Assembly (NCBI RefSeq): GCF_003386535.1 | Contig: NZ_QTTN01000009.1 | Coordinates: 147,566-211,565, forward strand | Origin: Paenibacillus taihuensis | GTDB lineage: Bacteria; Bacillota; Bacilli; Paenibacillales; Paenibacillaceae | Length of the DNA: 64,000 nt | Reading direction: 5' to 3' | In this document: piece after piece, positions 23,070 to 30,420 of the stretch | How positions within the stretch are numbered: the first letter of the stretch is position 1 | How the letters are laid out: every line of letters begins with the position of its first letter | Notes under the pieces: generated by a model | What the model was told of the DNA's origin: nothing | Database searches by the model: none | Seen by the model: the letters and a program-made list of their open reading frames with translations, nothing else | Program-made: the position numbers and the translations under genes

Positions 23070-24886
23070 TCGTTCCCTCCTTGGTGCAGGCTGGGTTTGA
23101 TCGTAATCGTAAAAGAAGTACCGTATTCTTCGTTGCTATGGAATGCAATGCCAAAGTCGTCACCGTATAGCAGCCGGATTCGTGTCTGCACATTCAGGAG
23201 GCCGATCGACGACCGTTCTTCCGGCGGCTCTCCGTTAATCGCTTCTTTCTGCAGCAGCGCGCGCAGCCAATGCTGTCTGTCATCGCCGATCGGCTCCCCG
23301 TTGTTCCAGATATGGATCTGCACGCAGCCTCGTTCGTCTTTCGTCGCCTCGACCCGGACGGAACCGCCTTCGACGCATCGGCTGATGCCGTGCAGGATGC
23401 TATTCTCGACTAACGGCTGAAACAGAAGCTTAGGAATCGCCGTTTGTTCGAGGCCTGGCTCCAAGTAGATGGAATAGTCGAAACGGCTGTCCAAACGAAT
23501 TTTCTGGATGGACAAATATAAACGGATTTGCTGGATTTCCGCTTCAAGCGTCGAGATGTCTTCTCCGCTGATGTTGTAGCGGAACATCTTCGCAAGCGAA
23601 CGGCTGATAAATGAAACCCGGCTGTCTCCGTCGATGGACGACAGGCTGTCAATGATGCCTAGCGTATTATAGAGAAAGTGAGGATTGATCTGCGATTGCA
23701 AGGATTTGATCTCAGCGTTCTTCTTGACGAGCTCGGTCTCGTAAACTTTAATGATCAGCCGGTTGATTTCCTTCGCCATTCGGTTGAACGACGCGCTTAG
23801 GTAGCCGACCTCGTCTTGGCTGCGGACAGGCAAACTGATGGAATAGTTGCCGTATTCGATTGCTTTCATTCCTTTGCTGAGCTCCTTAAGCGGTGTAATC
23901 GTGCGCGAGGAAAACAAACTTGCCAGCAGCATGGAGACGAGCAGGCTGAGCGAGCCGATGATGGCGGTCCTTTTCGTGAAATCGTTGACCGGCTTTGTCA
24001 GCAGGCTCACGGGAACTTCGCAGACGAGCAGCCAATCGGTGCCTTTGAGCGGCTCGTAGAGGACCAACAGCTCGTCCTTTTGTCGTTTCGTGTAGAAGTG
24101 CCCCCCTTCCCCCTGGCCGATCTTCTTCAATTCGCTGGGGGTCAGCAGCACGTCGCCCCTCTCCTCTTCGTCGAGCGAATGAACAATCGTACCGTCCTTC
24201 ATTTGCACGATGTACGTCTTGTTCGCGCGGTTTCCCTCTACTTCCTCGAACCATCGGTTAATCGTGTCTGGAGACAGATCGTACAGCATGACGCCTACGA
24301 TCGGTCCCGGCGAAGAAAGCGAAATGCTGCGGATCGCCTGCACGAACGCAAGTGTGTTGACGGGTTGCTTGGAGACCAAGTCGTAGGTTTTCGACGGCAC
24401 CCAGATCCCTTTGCCGTTGCCTTGCACGGCGATGTCGGTCAGCCGGGGCGTTTCCGCCTGGAATGAGCTCGGTATTGCCGCGCCGACCCTCATCGAGAAG
24501 CCGTCCAGCTGGGCAATCATCACGTTCGAAACGATCGGATTCTCGTTGATGAAGTTAAGGAATTTGCCCATGTAACTGCTTTGGGCATTCGGGTCGTTGC
24601 CCATATGCATGACAAACTTCTGAAAGTCGAAATCCCCGAAGTAATTCCAGGCAAAGGACCGCACGTTACTCAAGTAAGCGTTAAGGGTGGCCGCAGACTG
24701 CTGCGTCAGACGCTCCATCGTTTCTACGGAATCGCGCTTCAGGTTCGCCGAGGTCCGATAATAGAAATCCGCAACGAGCACCGAAACCGTCAGGACGATG
24801 ATTAGGAAGAAAGATAGGAGCATTTTGCGGTAGATGGACCGACCAAAGTAGCGGAAAACGAACACAAAGATTGACAGCGCTTTCAA
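23066..24886 (-). CDS. YesM-type sensor histidine kinase
   Basis: The 606-residue membrane kinase has a first helix (about 18-42), an extracytoplasmic Cache-like sensor (about 45-285), a second helix (about 297-320), a HAMP linker, the His_kinase domain with the phosphoacceptor in INPHFLYNTLGI, and a HATPase domain (N box LVENSILHGI). YesM kinases respond to carbohydrates, often through a binding protein. It is co-transcribed with the regulator gene (4-bp overlap). Paired repeats at 24969-25001 suggest that the pair is autoregulated. Confidence 0.93.
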   Translation of the reverse strand: MKALSIFVFVFRYFGRSIYRKMLLSFFLIIVLTVSVLVADFYYRTSANLKRDSVETMERLTQQSAATLNAYLSNVRSFAWNYFGDFDFQKFVMHMGNDPNAQSSYMGKFLNFINENPIVSNVMIAQLDGFSMRVGAAIPSSFQAETPRLTDIAVQGNGKGIWVPSKTYDLVSKQPVNTLAFVQAIRSISLSSPGPIVGVMLYDLSPDTINRWFEEVEGNRANKTYIVQMKDGTIVHSLDEEERGDVLLTPSELKKIGQGEGGHFYTKRQKDELLVLYEPLKGTDWLLVCEVPVSLLTKPVNDFTKRTAIIGSLSLLVSMLLASLFSSRTITPLKELSKGMKAIEYGNYSISLPVRSQDEVGYLSASFNRMAKEINRLIIKVYETELVKKNAEIKSLQSQINPHFLYNTLGIIDSLSSIDGDSRVSFISRSLAKMFRYNISGEDISTLEAEIQQIRLYLSIQKIRLDSRFDYSIYLEPGLEQTAIPKLLFQPLVENSILHGISRCVEGGSVRVEATKDERGCVQIHIWNNGEPIGDDRQHWLRALLQKEAINGEPPEERSSIGLLNVQTRIRLLYGDDFGIAFHSNEEYGTSFTITIKPSLHQGGNE

Positions 24887-24968
24887 AATACTCCTCCTTT
24901 CAGGTTTTCGAATGTATATCCGATTTCCATATTATCATGTTTTTCCTGAAACCCGTCTCAGAAACTAT

Positions 24969-25001
24969 GAAAAAACTAACCCTTTTCTATGAAAAATGAA
25001 G
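24969..25001 (-). promoter_or_regulatory. Weaker paired half-sites upstream of yesM-like gene
   Basis: GAAAAAACTAA (24969-24979) and GAAAAATGAAG (24991-25001) repeat with the same 22-bp period, each preceded by CTAT, 83 bp ahead of the kinase start. The fit is weaker than at 17599 and 21427. Confidence 0.4.
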
Positions 25002-25083
25002 TTTTAACTCTTCTGCCTTTTTTCCACGGACGTAAGCCAATCGCCTCAACTTGAAAAAATAAAACTCGGCTGAAAAATTAAAA

Positions 25084-25109
25084 AGGCTGCCTGAAGTAAC
25101 AGGCAACCT
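25084..25109 (-). terminator. Rho-independent terminator after the 21-residue ORF
   Basis: A stem (AGG, mismatch, TGCCTG / CAGGCA, mismatch, CCT) with an AAGTAA loop is followed on the minus strand by TTTTTAATTTTT. It starts 7 bp after the stop of the small ORF at 25116. Confidence 0.75.
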
Positions 25110-25115
25110 GACTGA

Positions 25116-25181
25116 TTAATCAATCTGATTAAGCATGTGTAGCTTTCTTAGACGTTTAATATTTCCCCCGATATCGTGCAT
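25116..25181 (-). CDS. Possible 21-residue peptide resembling the start of an Xre-type HTH protein
   Basis: An ATG at 25179-25181 has GGAGGGG (25189-25195) seven bases upstream, one of the best ribosome binding sites in the window. The peptide starts MHDIGGNIKRLRKLHML and ends NQID before TAA. The pattern I..NIKRLRK....NQ is how many Xre/SinR-type repressors begin, so this may be the stump of such a gene. A terminator follows at once, which makes it a complete small transcription unit. It is too short for homology to be certain; it could be a leader or signalling peptide, or a remnant. Confidence 0.4.
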   Translation of the reverse strand: MHDIGGNIKRLRKLHMLNQID

Positions 25182-25305
25182 TTTGAGTCCCCTCCACTAC
25201 ACTTTATGTCAATTGTTGTTCTAGGTTTGTGACAACTTGATTTTTAGCTCTAAATTAGCAACTACTAAATAACCGTTTCTATGTAGTGGGATCTGCTTAA
25301 TTAAA

Positions 25306-25345
25306 AAGTCCTGATATATCAAGGGTTTCTTGACTATCAGGACTT
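25306..25345 (-). terminator. Nested stem-loop, probable terminator of the TrmH-type gene
   Basis: AAGTCCTGATA (25306-25316) pairs perfectly with TATCAGGACTT (25335-25345), and the loop contains a second stem TCAAG/CTTGA. On the minus strand it is followed by TTTTTAATTAA. It lies about 100 bp after the stop at 25448. Confidence 0.65.
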
Positions 25346-25353
25346 ACTAAGTT

Positions 25354-25422
25354 GTGCCAAGCTATGTTACAAATCGGTGCCAAACAATGTTACAACTAAT
25401 AGTGCCAAACTGAATTACAACT
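25354..25422. repeat. Three direct repeats GTGCCAA-N7-TTACAA
   Basis: Copies start at 25354, 25377 and 25402 (consensus GTGCCAAACNATGTTACAACT, periods 23 and 25). Short iterated repeats like these are seen at the ends of some insertion sequences and at iteron-type protein-binding sites. No transposase is present, so this could be the surviving end of a deleted element. The neighbouring stem-loop may belong to it. Confidence 0.6.
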
Positions 25423-25447
25423 CACATGATAACTGGTTTCGTAATTT

Positions 25448-26251
25448 CTACCCATACCGCCTCTGCCGCATCGCTTCATACAACAGCACCGTCGTCGCCA
25501 TCGCCACGTTAAGCGACTCCGAGCGACCATGCATCGGAATAATGATTCGCTCGTCAACTTGAGCAAGCGAGTCCGCGGACAGCCCTTGCGACTCGCTGCC
25601 CATGAGCAGCCAAGTCGGCCCGCTCCAGTTGTAGCCGTAACAGGTCGAAGTCGCCTGCAGACTTGTCCCGACTAGCGTGATGCCGCGCTCCTTCGCTTCC
25701 GGCAGCAGCTGCGCCAAGTCGCCTTCGATGACCGGCAGGTGGAAGAGCGAACCCATCGTCGAGCGCACCGTCTTCGGGTTGTACAGGTCAACGCACCCTT
25801 GCCCGAGAATAACGGCATCGGCGCCGACAGCATCCGCGCTGCGGATAATGGTGCCGACATTGCCGGGATCGCGCACGCCATCAAGCACGATGACGAGCGA
25901 GTCCGGCTTGAACAGCGCCGACGTACCCGGCATAGGCTTCGCGACCACGCCGAACACCGGCGGCGGCGAGTCCGTCCCTGTGCACTTGGCGATAATGGCC
26001 GGCGTGGCCTCAATCAGCTCGCAGTCCGTCTGGCTCAGCAGCGTGCGCAGCTCTGCAGGGATGCCCCGCTCGATGTCGATGACAATCGTCTCGACATCGG
26101 CTTCCGCCAGAAGCGCCTCCTGCACCAGATGCACGCCTTCCACGATGAACCGTCCCGTGCGGTCGCGGTGCTTCTTCTCAAGCAGCGCCGCCATCGTTTT
26201 CACTTTTTCATTTTGCAACGAAGTAATGCTCGTCATTCGCATGTTATTCAT
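25448..26251 (-). CDS. TrmH/SpoU-family RNA 2'-O-methyltransferase
   Basis: The 267-residue product has an N-terminal substrate-binding domain (SLQNEKVKTMAALLEKKHRDRTGRFIVEGVHLVQEAL) and a C-terminal SPOUT knot with the three family motifs: LDGVRDPGNVGTIIRSADAVGADAVIL, then LMGSESQGLS, then IIIPMHGRSESLNVAMATTVLLYE. These enzymes methylate ribose in rRNA or tRNA using S-adenosylmethionine. It is closest in layout to YsgA/RlmB-like proteins; the target nucleotide is unknown. The ATG at 26251 is chosen among several nearby starts, none with a strong site. The gene follows the Ktr gene closely and may be co-transcribed. Confidence 0.88.
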   Translation of the reverse strand: MNNMRMTSITSLQNEKVKTMAALLEKKHRDRTGRFIVEGVHLVQEALLAEADVETIVIDIERGIPAELRTLLSQTDCELIEATPAIIAKCTGTDSPPPVFGVVAKPMPGTSALFKPDSLVIVLDGVRDPGNVGTIIRSADAVGADAVILGQGCVDLYNPKTVRSTMGSLFHLPVIEGDLAQLLPEAKERGITLVGTSLQATSTCYGYNWSGPTWLLMGSESQGLSADSLAQVDERIIIPMHGRSESLNVAMATTVLLYEAMRQRRYG

Positions 26252-26266
26252 ATTTCCCAAGTGGTC

Positions 26267-26932
26267 TCAGCCTTCCGCATAATCAAGCTCTAGTTTTGAA
26301 ATATCCTTGCTTCTGCCTGCAATAACAAGCACATCGTCCTTCTCAACCCAGTCATCGTCAAAAGGAGCAATGTTCAAATCCGCGCCGGACTTAATCGCCA
26401 GCACATTGCATCTATAATTCGCCCGAATATCGAGCTGCTTTAATGTTTTGCCAACCACTTCAGCCGGAGCCTTCAGCTCCACGATGCTGTACTCCTTGGA
26501 GAGCTCAATAAACTCCAGGATGTTCGGGGACACTAAGTTATGCGCAAGCCGAATGCCCATGTCGCGCTCAGGGAAGACGATCTTATCCGCGCCGATCTTG
26601 CTCAGCACTTTGCCGTGCAGCTCATTCTGCGCTTTCACGATCACCTGCTTCACGCCAAGCTCCTTCAGGATCAGTGCAGTCAGAATGCTCGCCTGAATAT
26701 CTGCGCCGATAGCGACAACGACCACGTCGAAATTCCAGATGGCGAGCGAACGAAGCGTATCTTCATCGGTCGTATCTGCTGCAACCGCATGGGTAGCCCA
26801 GTCCGACACATCCTGAATGATTTGCTCGCTCCGATCGATGGCAAGCACATCATAGCCGAGCTGCATGAGCGACGTTGCCACGCTGGAGCCGAAACGCCCC
26901 ATCCCGATTACCGCAAACTGCTTTTTTCCCAA
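26267..26932 (-). CDS. Ktr-type potassium uptake regulatory subunit (RCK/TrkA-N, TrkA-C)
   Basis: The 221-residue product fits KtrA/KtrC of Bacillus (about 220 residues). The Rossmann RCK_N domain begins KKQFAVIGMGRFGSSVA with a GxGxxG nucleotide site and an acidic ribose-binding residue in VLAIDRS; RCK_C covers about 135-215. It forms an octameric ring that gates a KtrB/KtrD potassium channel in response to ATP/ADP and c-di-AMP. The start is the TTG at 26930-26932, with GGGAGG nine bases upstream; a GTG at 26962 would add ten residues absent from the family. No channel gene is adjacent, as is usual for KtrC. Confidence 0.88.
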   Translation of the reverse strand: MGKKQFAVIGMGRFGSSVATSLMQLGYDVLAIDRSEQIIQDVSDWATHAVAADTTDEDTLRSLAIWNFDVVVVAIGADIQASILTALILKELGVKQVIVKAQNELHGKVLSKIGADKIVFPERDMGIRLAHNLVSPNILEFIELSKEYSIVELKAPAEVVGKTLKQLDIRANYRCNVLAIKSGADLNIAPFDDDWVEKDDVLVIAGRSKDISKLELDYAEG

Positions 26933-27093
26933 GCTGTCGTTCCTCCCTGACCTGATGTACACTTTCGCTTAGTATAGCACAATTACCGAATTTATCCGAA
27001 TGAGCAGCCCGCTGCAGCCAGCATGAAATGACGCCTCGCAGGAGATATTAACAGTCGAATCTGCAGTAATGATCTAAAGATGGAGGGATCAGA

Positions 27094-27333
27094 TTGAACA
27101 ATCTTGATTTGCGGCAGGCAATCGTACGTCGGGTACAAAATAAAACGGGTGAGGAACTGACCGACGTCATCGAAAGCTCCATCGGCAATGATGAAAAAAC
27201 ACTTCCCGGGCTCGGGGTGCTGTTCGAGATGATATGGCAAAACAGCGAGAAGCCTGATCAGGAGCGCATGGTTGGGGTGCTGTACAATGGGCTGAACGGC
27301 GCGGATGAGAGCGCACCGCCAAGTCCAAGCTAA
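27094..27333 (+). CDS. sspI: Small acid-soluble spore protein SspI
   Basis: The 79-residue product matches the SspI family: LDLRQAIVRRV at the start and the hallmark EKTLPGLGVLFEMIWQNS in the middle. SspI is a minor spore protein made in the forespore under sigma-G. The start is a TTG at 27094 with GGAGGG seven bases upstream. It is a single-gene unit with a bidirectional terminator after it. Its C-terminus (GADESAPPSPS) is slightly longer than that of B. subtilis SspI. Confidence 0.9.
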   Translation: MNNLDLRQAIVRRVQNKTGEELTDVIESSIGNDEKTLPGLGVLFEMIWQNSEKPDQERMVGVLYNGLNGADESAPPSPS

Positions 27334-27336
27334 CTT

Positions 27337-27366
27337 CAATTCCATTCAAGTTAATTCCATTCAAGT
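27337..27366. repeat. 15-bp tandem duplication after sspI
   Basis: AATTCCATTCAAGTT occurs twice in direct succession just after the stop codon. It is probably a slippage product with no clear function. Confidence 0.6.
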
Positions 27367-27384
27367 TAAAGCCACACAACAAAA

Positions 27385-27428
27385 ACAGCTTGTCCTTAGG
27401 ACCCACTTAGGTCCACGGGACAAGCTGT
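27385..27428. terminator. Bidirectional terminator between sspI and the oxidoreductase operon
   Basis: ACAGCTTGTCC (27385-27395) pairs with GGACAAGCTGT (27418-27428); the loop contains a further stem, TAGGACC/GGTCC-like. A-runs on the left and TATTTA on the right suit termination in both directions. Confidence 0.75.
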
Positions 27429-27436
27429 ATTTATGG

Positions 27437-28537
27437 TTACACAGTCGGTTCGCTCTCGAGAACCGGCATTGGAGCCGGACGCTCGCAAGTGCTCTCCATC
27501 ACGTAGTGCTTACCACCCTTGGAAGCATCGTGGAAGCCATGCATCGCTTCAAGCACGTGGAAAGCCATCGCGCCATTGGCGCGGTGCGTACGGCCTTCAA
27601 CGATTGCGCGCGCCATGTCCGCTACGCCGATACCGCGGTTGTTATCCGTGTGACCGTGCGTGAGCTCAATTTCTTGCCATTCATCGGAGCCCAGCTTGCG
27701 AAGCTTAACCGGACCGCCGAACGTGTTCGGATCTGGTACAAGAATCGAGCCTTCGCTGCCGTGAACTTCGATGTTCGGAAGCGAAGTACCTGCTTTGGTA
27801 TCGAAGCTTGTAATGAGCGTGCCCACTGCGCCGCTGTGGAAATCAAGTACGCCGGCGATATGCGTAGGCGTCTCAACTGTAATGACTTTGCCGTTCTTCT
27901 TCTCGCTTGTAATCGTACGCTCAGGGTACGAGATAACTGCGGAGCCTGTCACTCTGCGGATCGGGCCGAGCAAAGTAACGTAGGCAGTCAAGTAGTATGG
28001 ACCCATATCGAACATCGGACCGCCGCCAGCTTCGTAGAAGAACTCCGGATCCGGATGCCAGCCCTCAGGGCCGCCGCCGAGCATGAAGCCTGTGATCGAG
28101 ACAGGCGTACCGATCGCACCGTCATCAATCAGCTTACGGCAAGTTTGGATGCCGCCGCCGAGGAATGTCTCAGGCGCACTCGCAACGCGAAGACCTTTTG
28201 CAGCTGCCAGCTCCAGCACTTTCTTGCCTTCTTCGCGAGTAACCGCAAGCGGCTTCTCTACATACACGTGCTTGCCCGCTTCCAGCGCCTGCAAGCAGAC
28301 CGATGCGTGAGCCTTCGGAATCGTCAGGTTGACGACAATCTCGATCTCAGGGTCAGCCATGAGCTGCTCTACTGTATATGCCTTCTCCAGACCAAACTCT
28401 TCCGCACGCTGCTTTGCACGATCCAGATCGATATCCGCCGCAGCAACAAGATCAATTTCCGGGTACTTCTTTAAGTTTGTAAAATAAATTTGGCTGATAT
28501 TACCGCAGCCTACTACGCCGACCTTGACTCGTTTCAT
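27437..28537 (-). CDS. Gfo/Idh/MocA-family NAD(P)-dependent oxidoreductase (paralogue A)
   Basis: The 366-residue product begins with a Rossmann fold, VKVGVVGCGNIS (GxGxxx dinucleotide site), and has the family signature EKPLAV (near 94) with the catalytic Lys, then a C-terminal alpha/beta dimerisation domain. Family members oxidise or reduce sugars, inositols and their derivatives. It is the last gene of the operon that starts with the LacI gene at 32691. About four fifths of its residues match the gene at 28633, so the two arose by tandem duplication. The start has GAGGAG twelve bases upstream. The substrate is unknown. Confidence 0.9.
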   Translation of the reverse strand: MKRVKVGVVGCGNISQIYFTNLKKYPEIDLVAAADIDLDRAKQRAEEFGLEKAYTVEQLMADPEIEIVVNLTIPKAHASVCLQALEAGKHVYVEKPLAVTREEGKKVLELAAAKGLRVASAPETFLGGGIQTCRKLIDDGAIGTPVSITGFMLGGGPEGWHPDPEFFYEAGGGPMFDMGPYYLTAYVTLLGPIRRVTGSAVISYPERTITSEKKNGKVITVETPTHIAGVLDFHSGAVGTLITSFDTKAGTSLPNIEVHGSEGSILVPDPNTFGGPVKLRKLGSDEWQEIELTHGHTDNNRGIGVADMARAIVEGRTHRANGAMAFHVLEAMHGFHDASKGGKHYVMESTCERPAPMPVLESEPTV

Positions 28538-28632
28538 CCTCGTATGCAGCTCCTCTATCTATGTAGTCCTGTATTTGCAAAGAACAGCCTGCCCGGGGCA
28601 AGCTGCTCTCGTTTCATTCCTATAGTGTATCG

Positions 28633-29727
28633 TTATTTGGACTGTGCTTCAAGCGCCGGCATCGGCTCAGGACGCGTGCATGTGCTCTGCATTTCGTAAT
28701 GCTTGCCTTCACGGGAAGCATCGTGAATGCCGTGCATGGCTTCGAGCACGTGGTACGCCATTGCGCCGTTCGCACGGTGCTCGCCGCCTTCGCGGATCGC
28801 GCGCGCCATATCCGCAACGCCGATACCGCGGTTGTTGTCCGTGTAGCCATGCGTCAGCGGAATCTCTTCCCAATCGCCGCCTCTGCGGCGCAGCTTCACG
28901 ACGCCGCCGAAGCCGTTCGGGTCTGGTACGAGCAGCGTGCCGAGACTGCCGTGAATTTCGATGTTCGGCAGCGAGGTGCCTGCCGCAGCATCGAAGCTCG
29001 TCAGCAAGGTGCCGATCGTGCCGTTCTCGAAATCAAGCACGCCGGTAATGTTCGTCGGCGTTTCCACTTCGATGATCTTGCCGCGCTTCTTCTCGCTCGT
29101 AATCGTTCTTGTCGGATGCGAGATGCGCGCCGAGCCTGTTACACGCTGAATAGGACCAAGCAGCGTAACGAATGCAGTCAGGTAGTAAGGACCCATATCG
29201 AACATCGGACCGCCGCCGACTTCGTAATAGAACTCAGGGTCCGGATGCCAGCTCTCATGACCGCCGCAGAGCATGAAGCCCGTAGCGGACACTGGCGTGC
29301 CGATTGCGCCATCATCAATGAGCTTGCGGCAAGTTTGGATGCCGCCGCCGAGGAATGTCTCCGGCGCGCTTGCAACGCGCAGCCCTTTCTCTTCCGCGAG
29401 CTTCAGCACTTGCTGGCCTTCCTCGCGCGTTACAACGATCGGCTTCTCTACGTACACGTGCTTCCCGGCTTCAAGCGCCTTCAAGCAGACGGATGCATGC
29501 GCCTTCGGAATCGTCAGGTTAACGACGATCTCGATCTCCGGATCGGCGAGCAGCTCATCCACCGTGTACGCCTTCTCCAAACCAAATTCCTCGGCGCGTG
29601 CTTTCGCGCGCTCGATATCGATATCCGCAGCAGCGACCAGCTCTACCTCCGGATAGTTCTTCAAGTTCTTGAAATAAATATGGCTGATATTCCCGCAGCC
29701 GATAATGCCTACTTTAACGCGATTCAT
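28633..29727 (-). CDS. Gfo/Idh/MocA-family NAD(P)-dependent oxidoreductase (paralogue B)
   Basis: The 364-residue product has VKVGIIGCGNIS at the nucleotide site and VEKPIVVT around the catalytic Lys. It shares long identical blocks with paralogue A (LGGGIQTCRKLIDDGAIGTP, GPMFDMGPYYLTA, TDNNRGIGVADMARAI). Differences gather in the substrate-domain loops (GGPEGWHP against GGHESWHP; DEWQEIEL against GDWEEIPL), so the pair may act on related sugars or opposite steps. It lies 37 bp after the ThuA-like gene in the same operon. Confidence 0.9.
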   Translation of the reverse strand: MNRVKVGIIGCGNISHIYFKNLKNYPEVELVAAADIDIERAKARAEEFGLEKAYTVDELLADPEIEIVVNLTIPKAHASVCLKALEAGKHVYVEKPIVVTREEGQQVLKLAEEKGLRVASAPETFLGGGIQTCRKLIDDGAIGTPVSATGFMLCGGHESWHPDPEFYYEVGGGPMFDMGPYYLTAFVTLLGPIQRVTGSARISHPTRTITSEKKRGKIIEVETPTNITGVLDFENGTIGTLLTSFDAAAGTSLPNIEIHGSLGTLLVPDPNGFGGVVKLRRRGGDWEEIPLTHGYTDNNRGIGVADMARAIREGGEHRANGAMAYHVLEAMHGIHDASREGKHYEMQSTCTRPEPMPALEAQSK

Positions 29728-29764
29728 GGACTTTCATTCCTCCTCTATCTCTTTGTTATATCTC

Positions 29765-30394
29765 TTACTTCGTCGCCCACAGGAAGCCGCGGCGCATCAG
29801 CTCAAGCGTTTGCGGCATAGCCACAATGTTCGCCTGATGGCCGAGCGAGTTGTAATACACGCGGCCTTGGCCCCATGTTTTCGTCCAAACGATCGGCATC
29901 TTCACATCGTCAAACGATGTCGTCGCGTGTACTTTAACGGCCGGGTCAACGTGCATGTAGTACTTCTCCGTGCGAACCTCGAAGTCGCCAATGCCGCTCG
30001 TCAGCGGATCATCTTCGCTCACCATGTTGACGTCGTAGAGCACGCCGTCATTGCCCGGATGCGCAACCCACTGACCGCCAACCATGAATTGATATTCAAC
30101 TTCGTTGCGGAACGAGTCGCCCATACCGCCGTGGCAGCCTGCGATGCCGCAGCCAGCAGCAACTGTGTCCAGCAATGGACGAAGCTGCTCTTGCGTAATC
30201 GTGCCCATCGTCCAGATCGGTACGATCAGATCGAGCGAAGCCATGAGCTCCGCATCCTTATAAGCATCGAGCGTATCGGATACGACGACCTCGAAGCCCT
30301 CTTCCTTCAATAAGCCTTCAAAAATTTCTCCGACTTCCTTCGGCTGATGACCGTCCCAGCCGCCCCAAACGATAAGTGCTTTTTTCATAATCAC
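29765..30394 (-). CDS. ThuA-like domain protein
   Basis: The 209-residue product has the flavodoxin/class I amidotransferase-like fold of ThuA, a protein of trehalose and disaccharide catabolism in Sinorhizobium. Diagnostic parts are ALIVWGGWDGHQP at the start, GCGIAGCHGGMGDSF in the middle, and WTKTWGQGRVYYNSLGH near the end. ThuA proteins often pair with ThuB-type Gfo/Idh/MocA dehydrogenases, as here with genes on both sides, so it probably takes part in 3-keto-sugar metabolism. The biochemical role of this protein is inferred from family and context only. Confidence 0.85.
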   Translation of the reverse strand: MIMKKALIVWGGWDGHQPKEVGEIFEGLLKEEGFEVVVSDTLDAYKDAELMASLDLIVPIWTMGTITQEQLRPLLDTVAAGCGIAGCHGGMGDSFRNEVEYQFMVGGQWVAHPGNDGVLYDVNMVSEDDPLTSGIGDFEVRTEKYYMHVDPAVKVHATTSFDDVKMPIVWTKTWGQGRVYYNSLGHQANIVAMPQTLELMRRGFLWATK

Positions 30395-30420
30395 GTTACC
30401 ATCCTTCTAATCAAATTAGG

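Larger units (their letters stand above)
24887..25447. other. Intergenic region with regulatory repeats, small ORF and direct-repeat cluster
   Basis: This 561-bp gap holds, from left to right, candidate YesN half-sites (24969-25001), a minus-strand terminator (25084-25109), a 21-codon ORF with a strong ribosome binding site (25116-25181), a second stem-loop (25306-25345) and three direct repeats (25354-25422). No transposase or other full gene is visible. Confidence 0.7.

Noticed and set aside
25354..25422. CRISPR array
   Set aside because: Only three short degenerate repeats with gaps of a few bases; no spacer-sized unique segments.
24887..25447. A full insertion sequence in the gap
   Set aside because: No transposase frame and no terminal inverted repeats flanking the region could be found.
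27305..29820. Two long plus-strand frames (389 and 373 residues) opposite the dehydrogenase genes
   Set aside because: The two are similar to each other only because the genes below them are duplicates; no start sites or domains.
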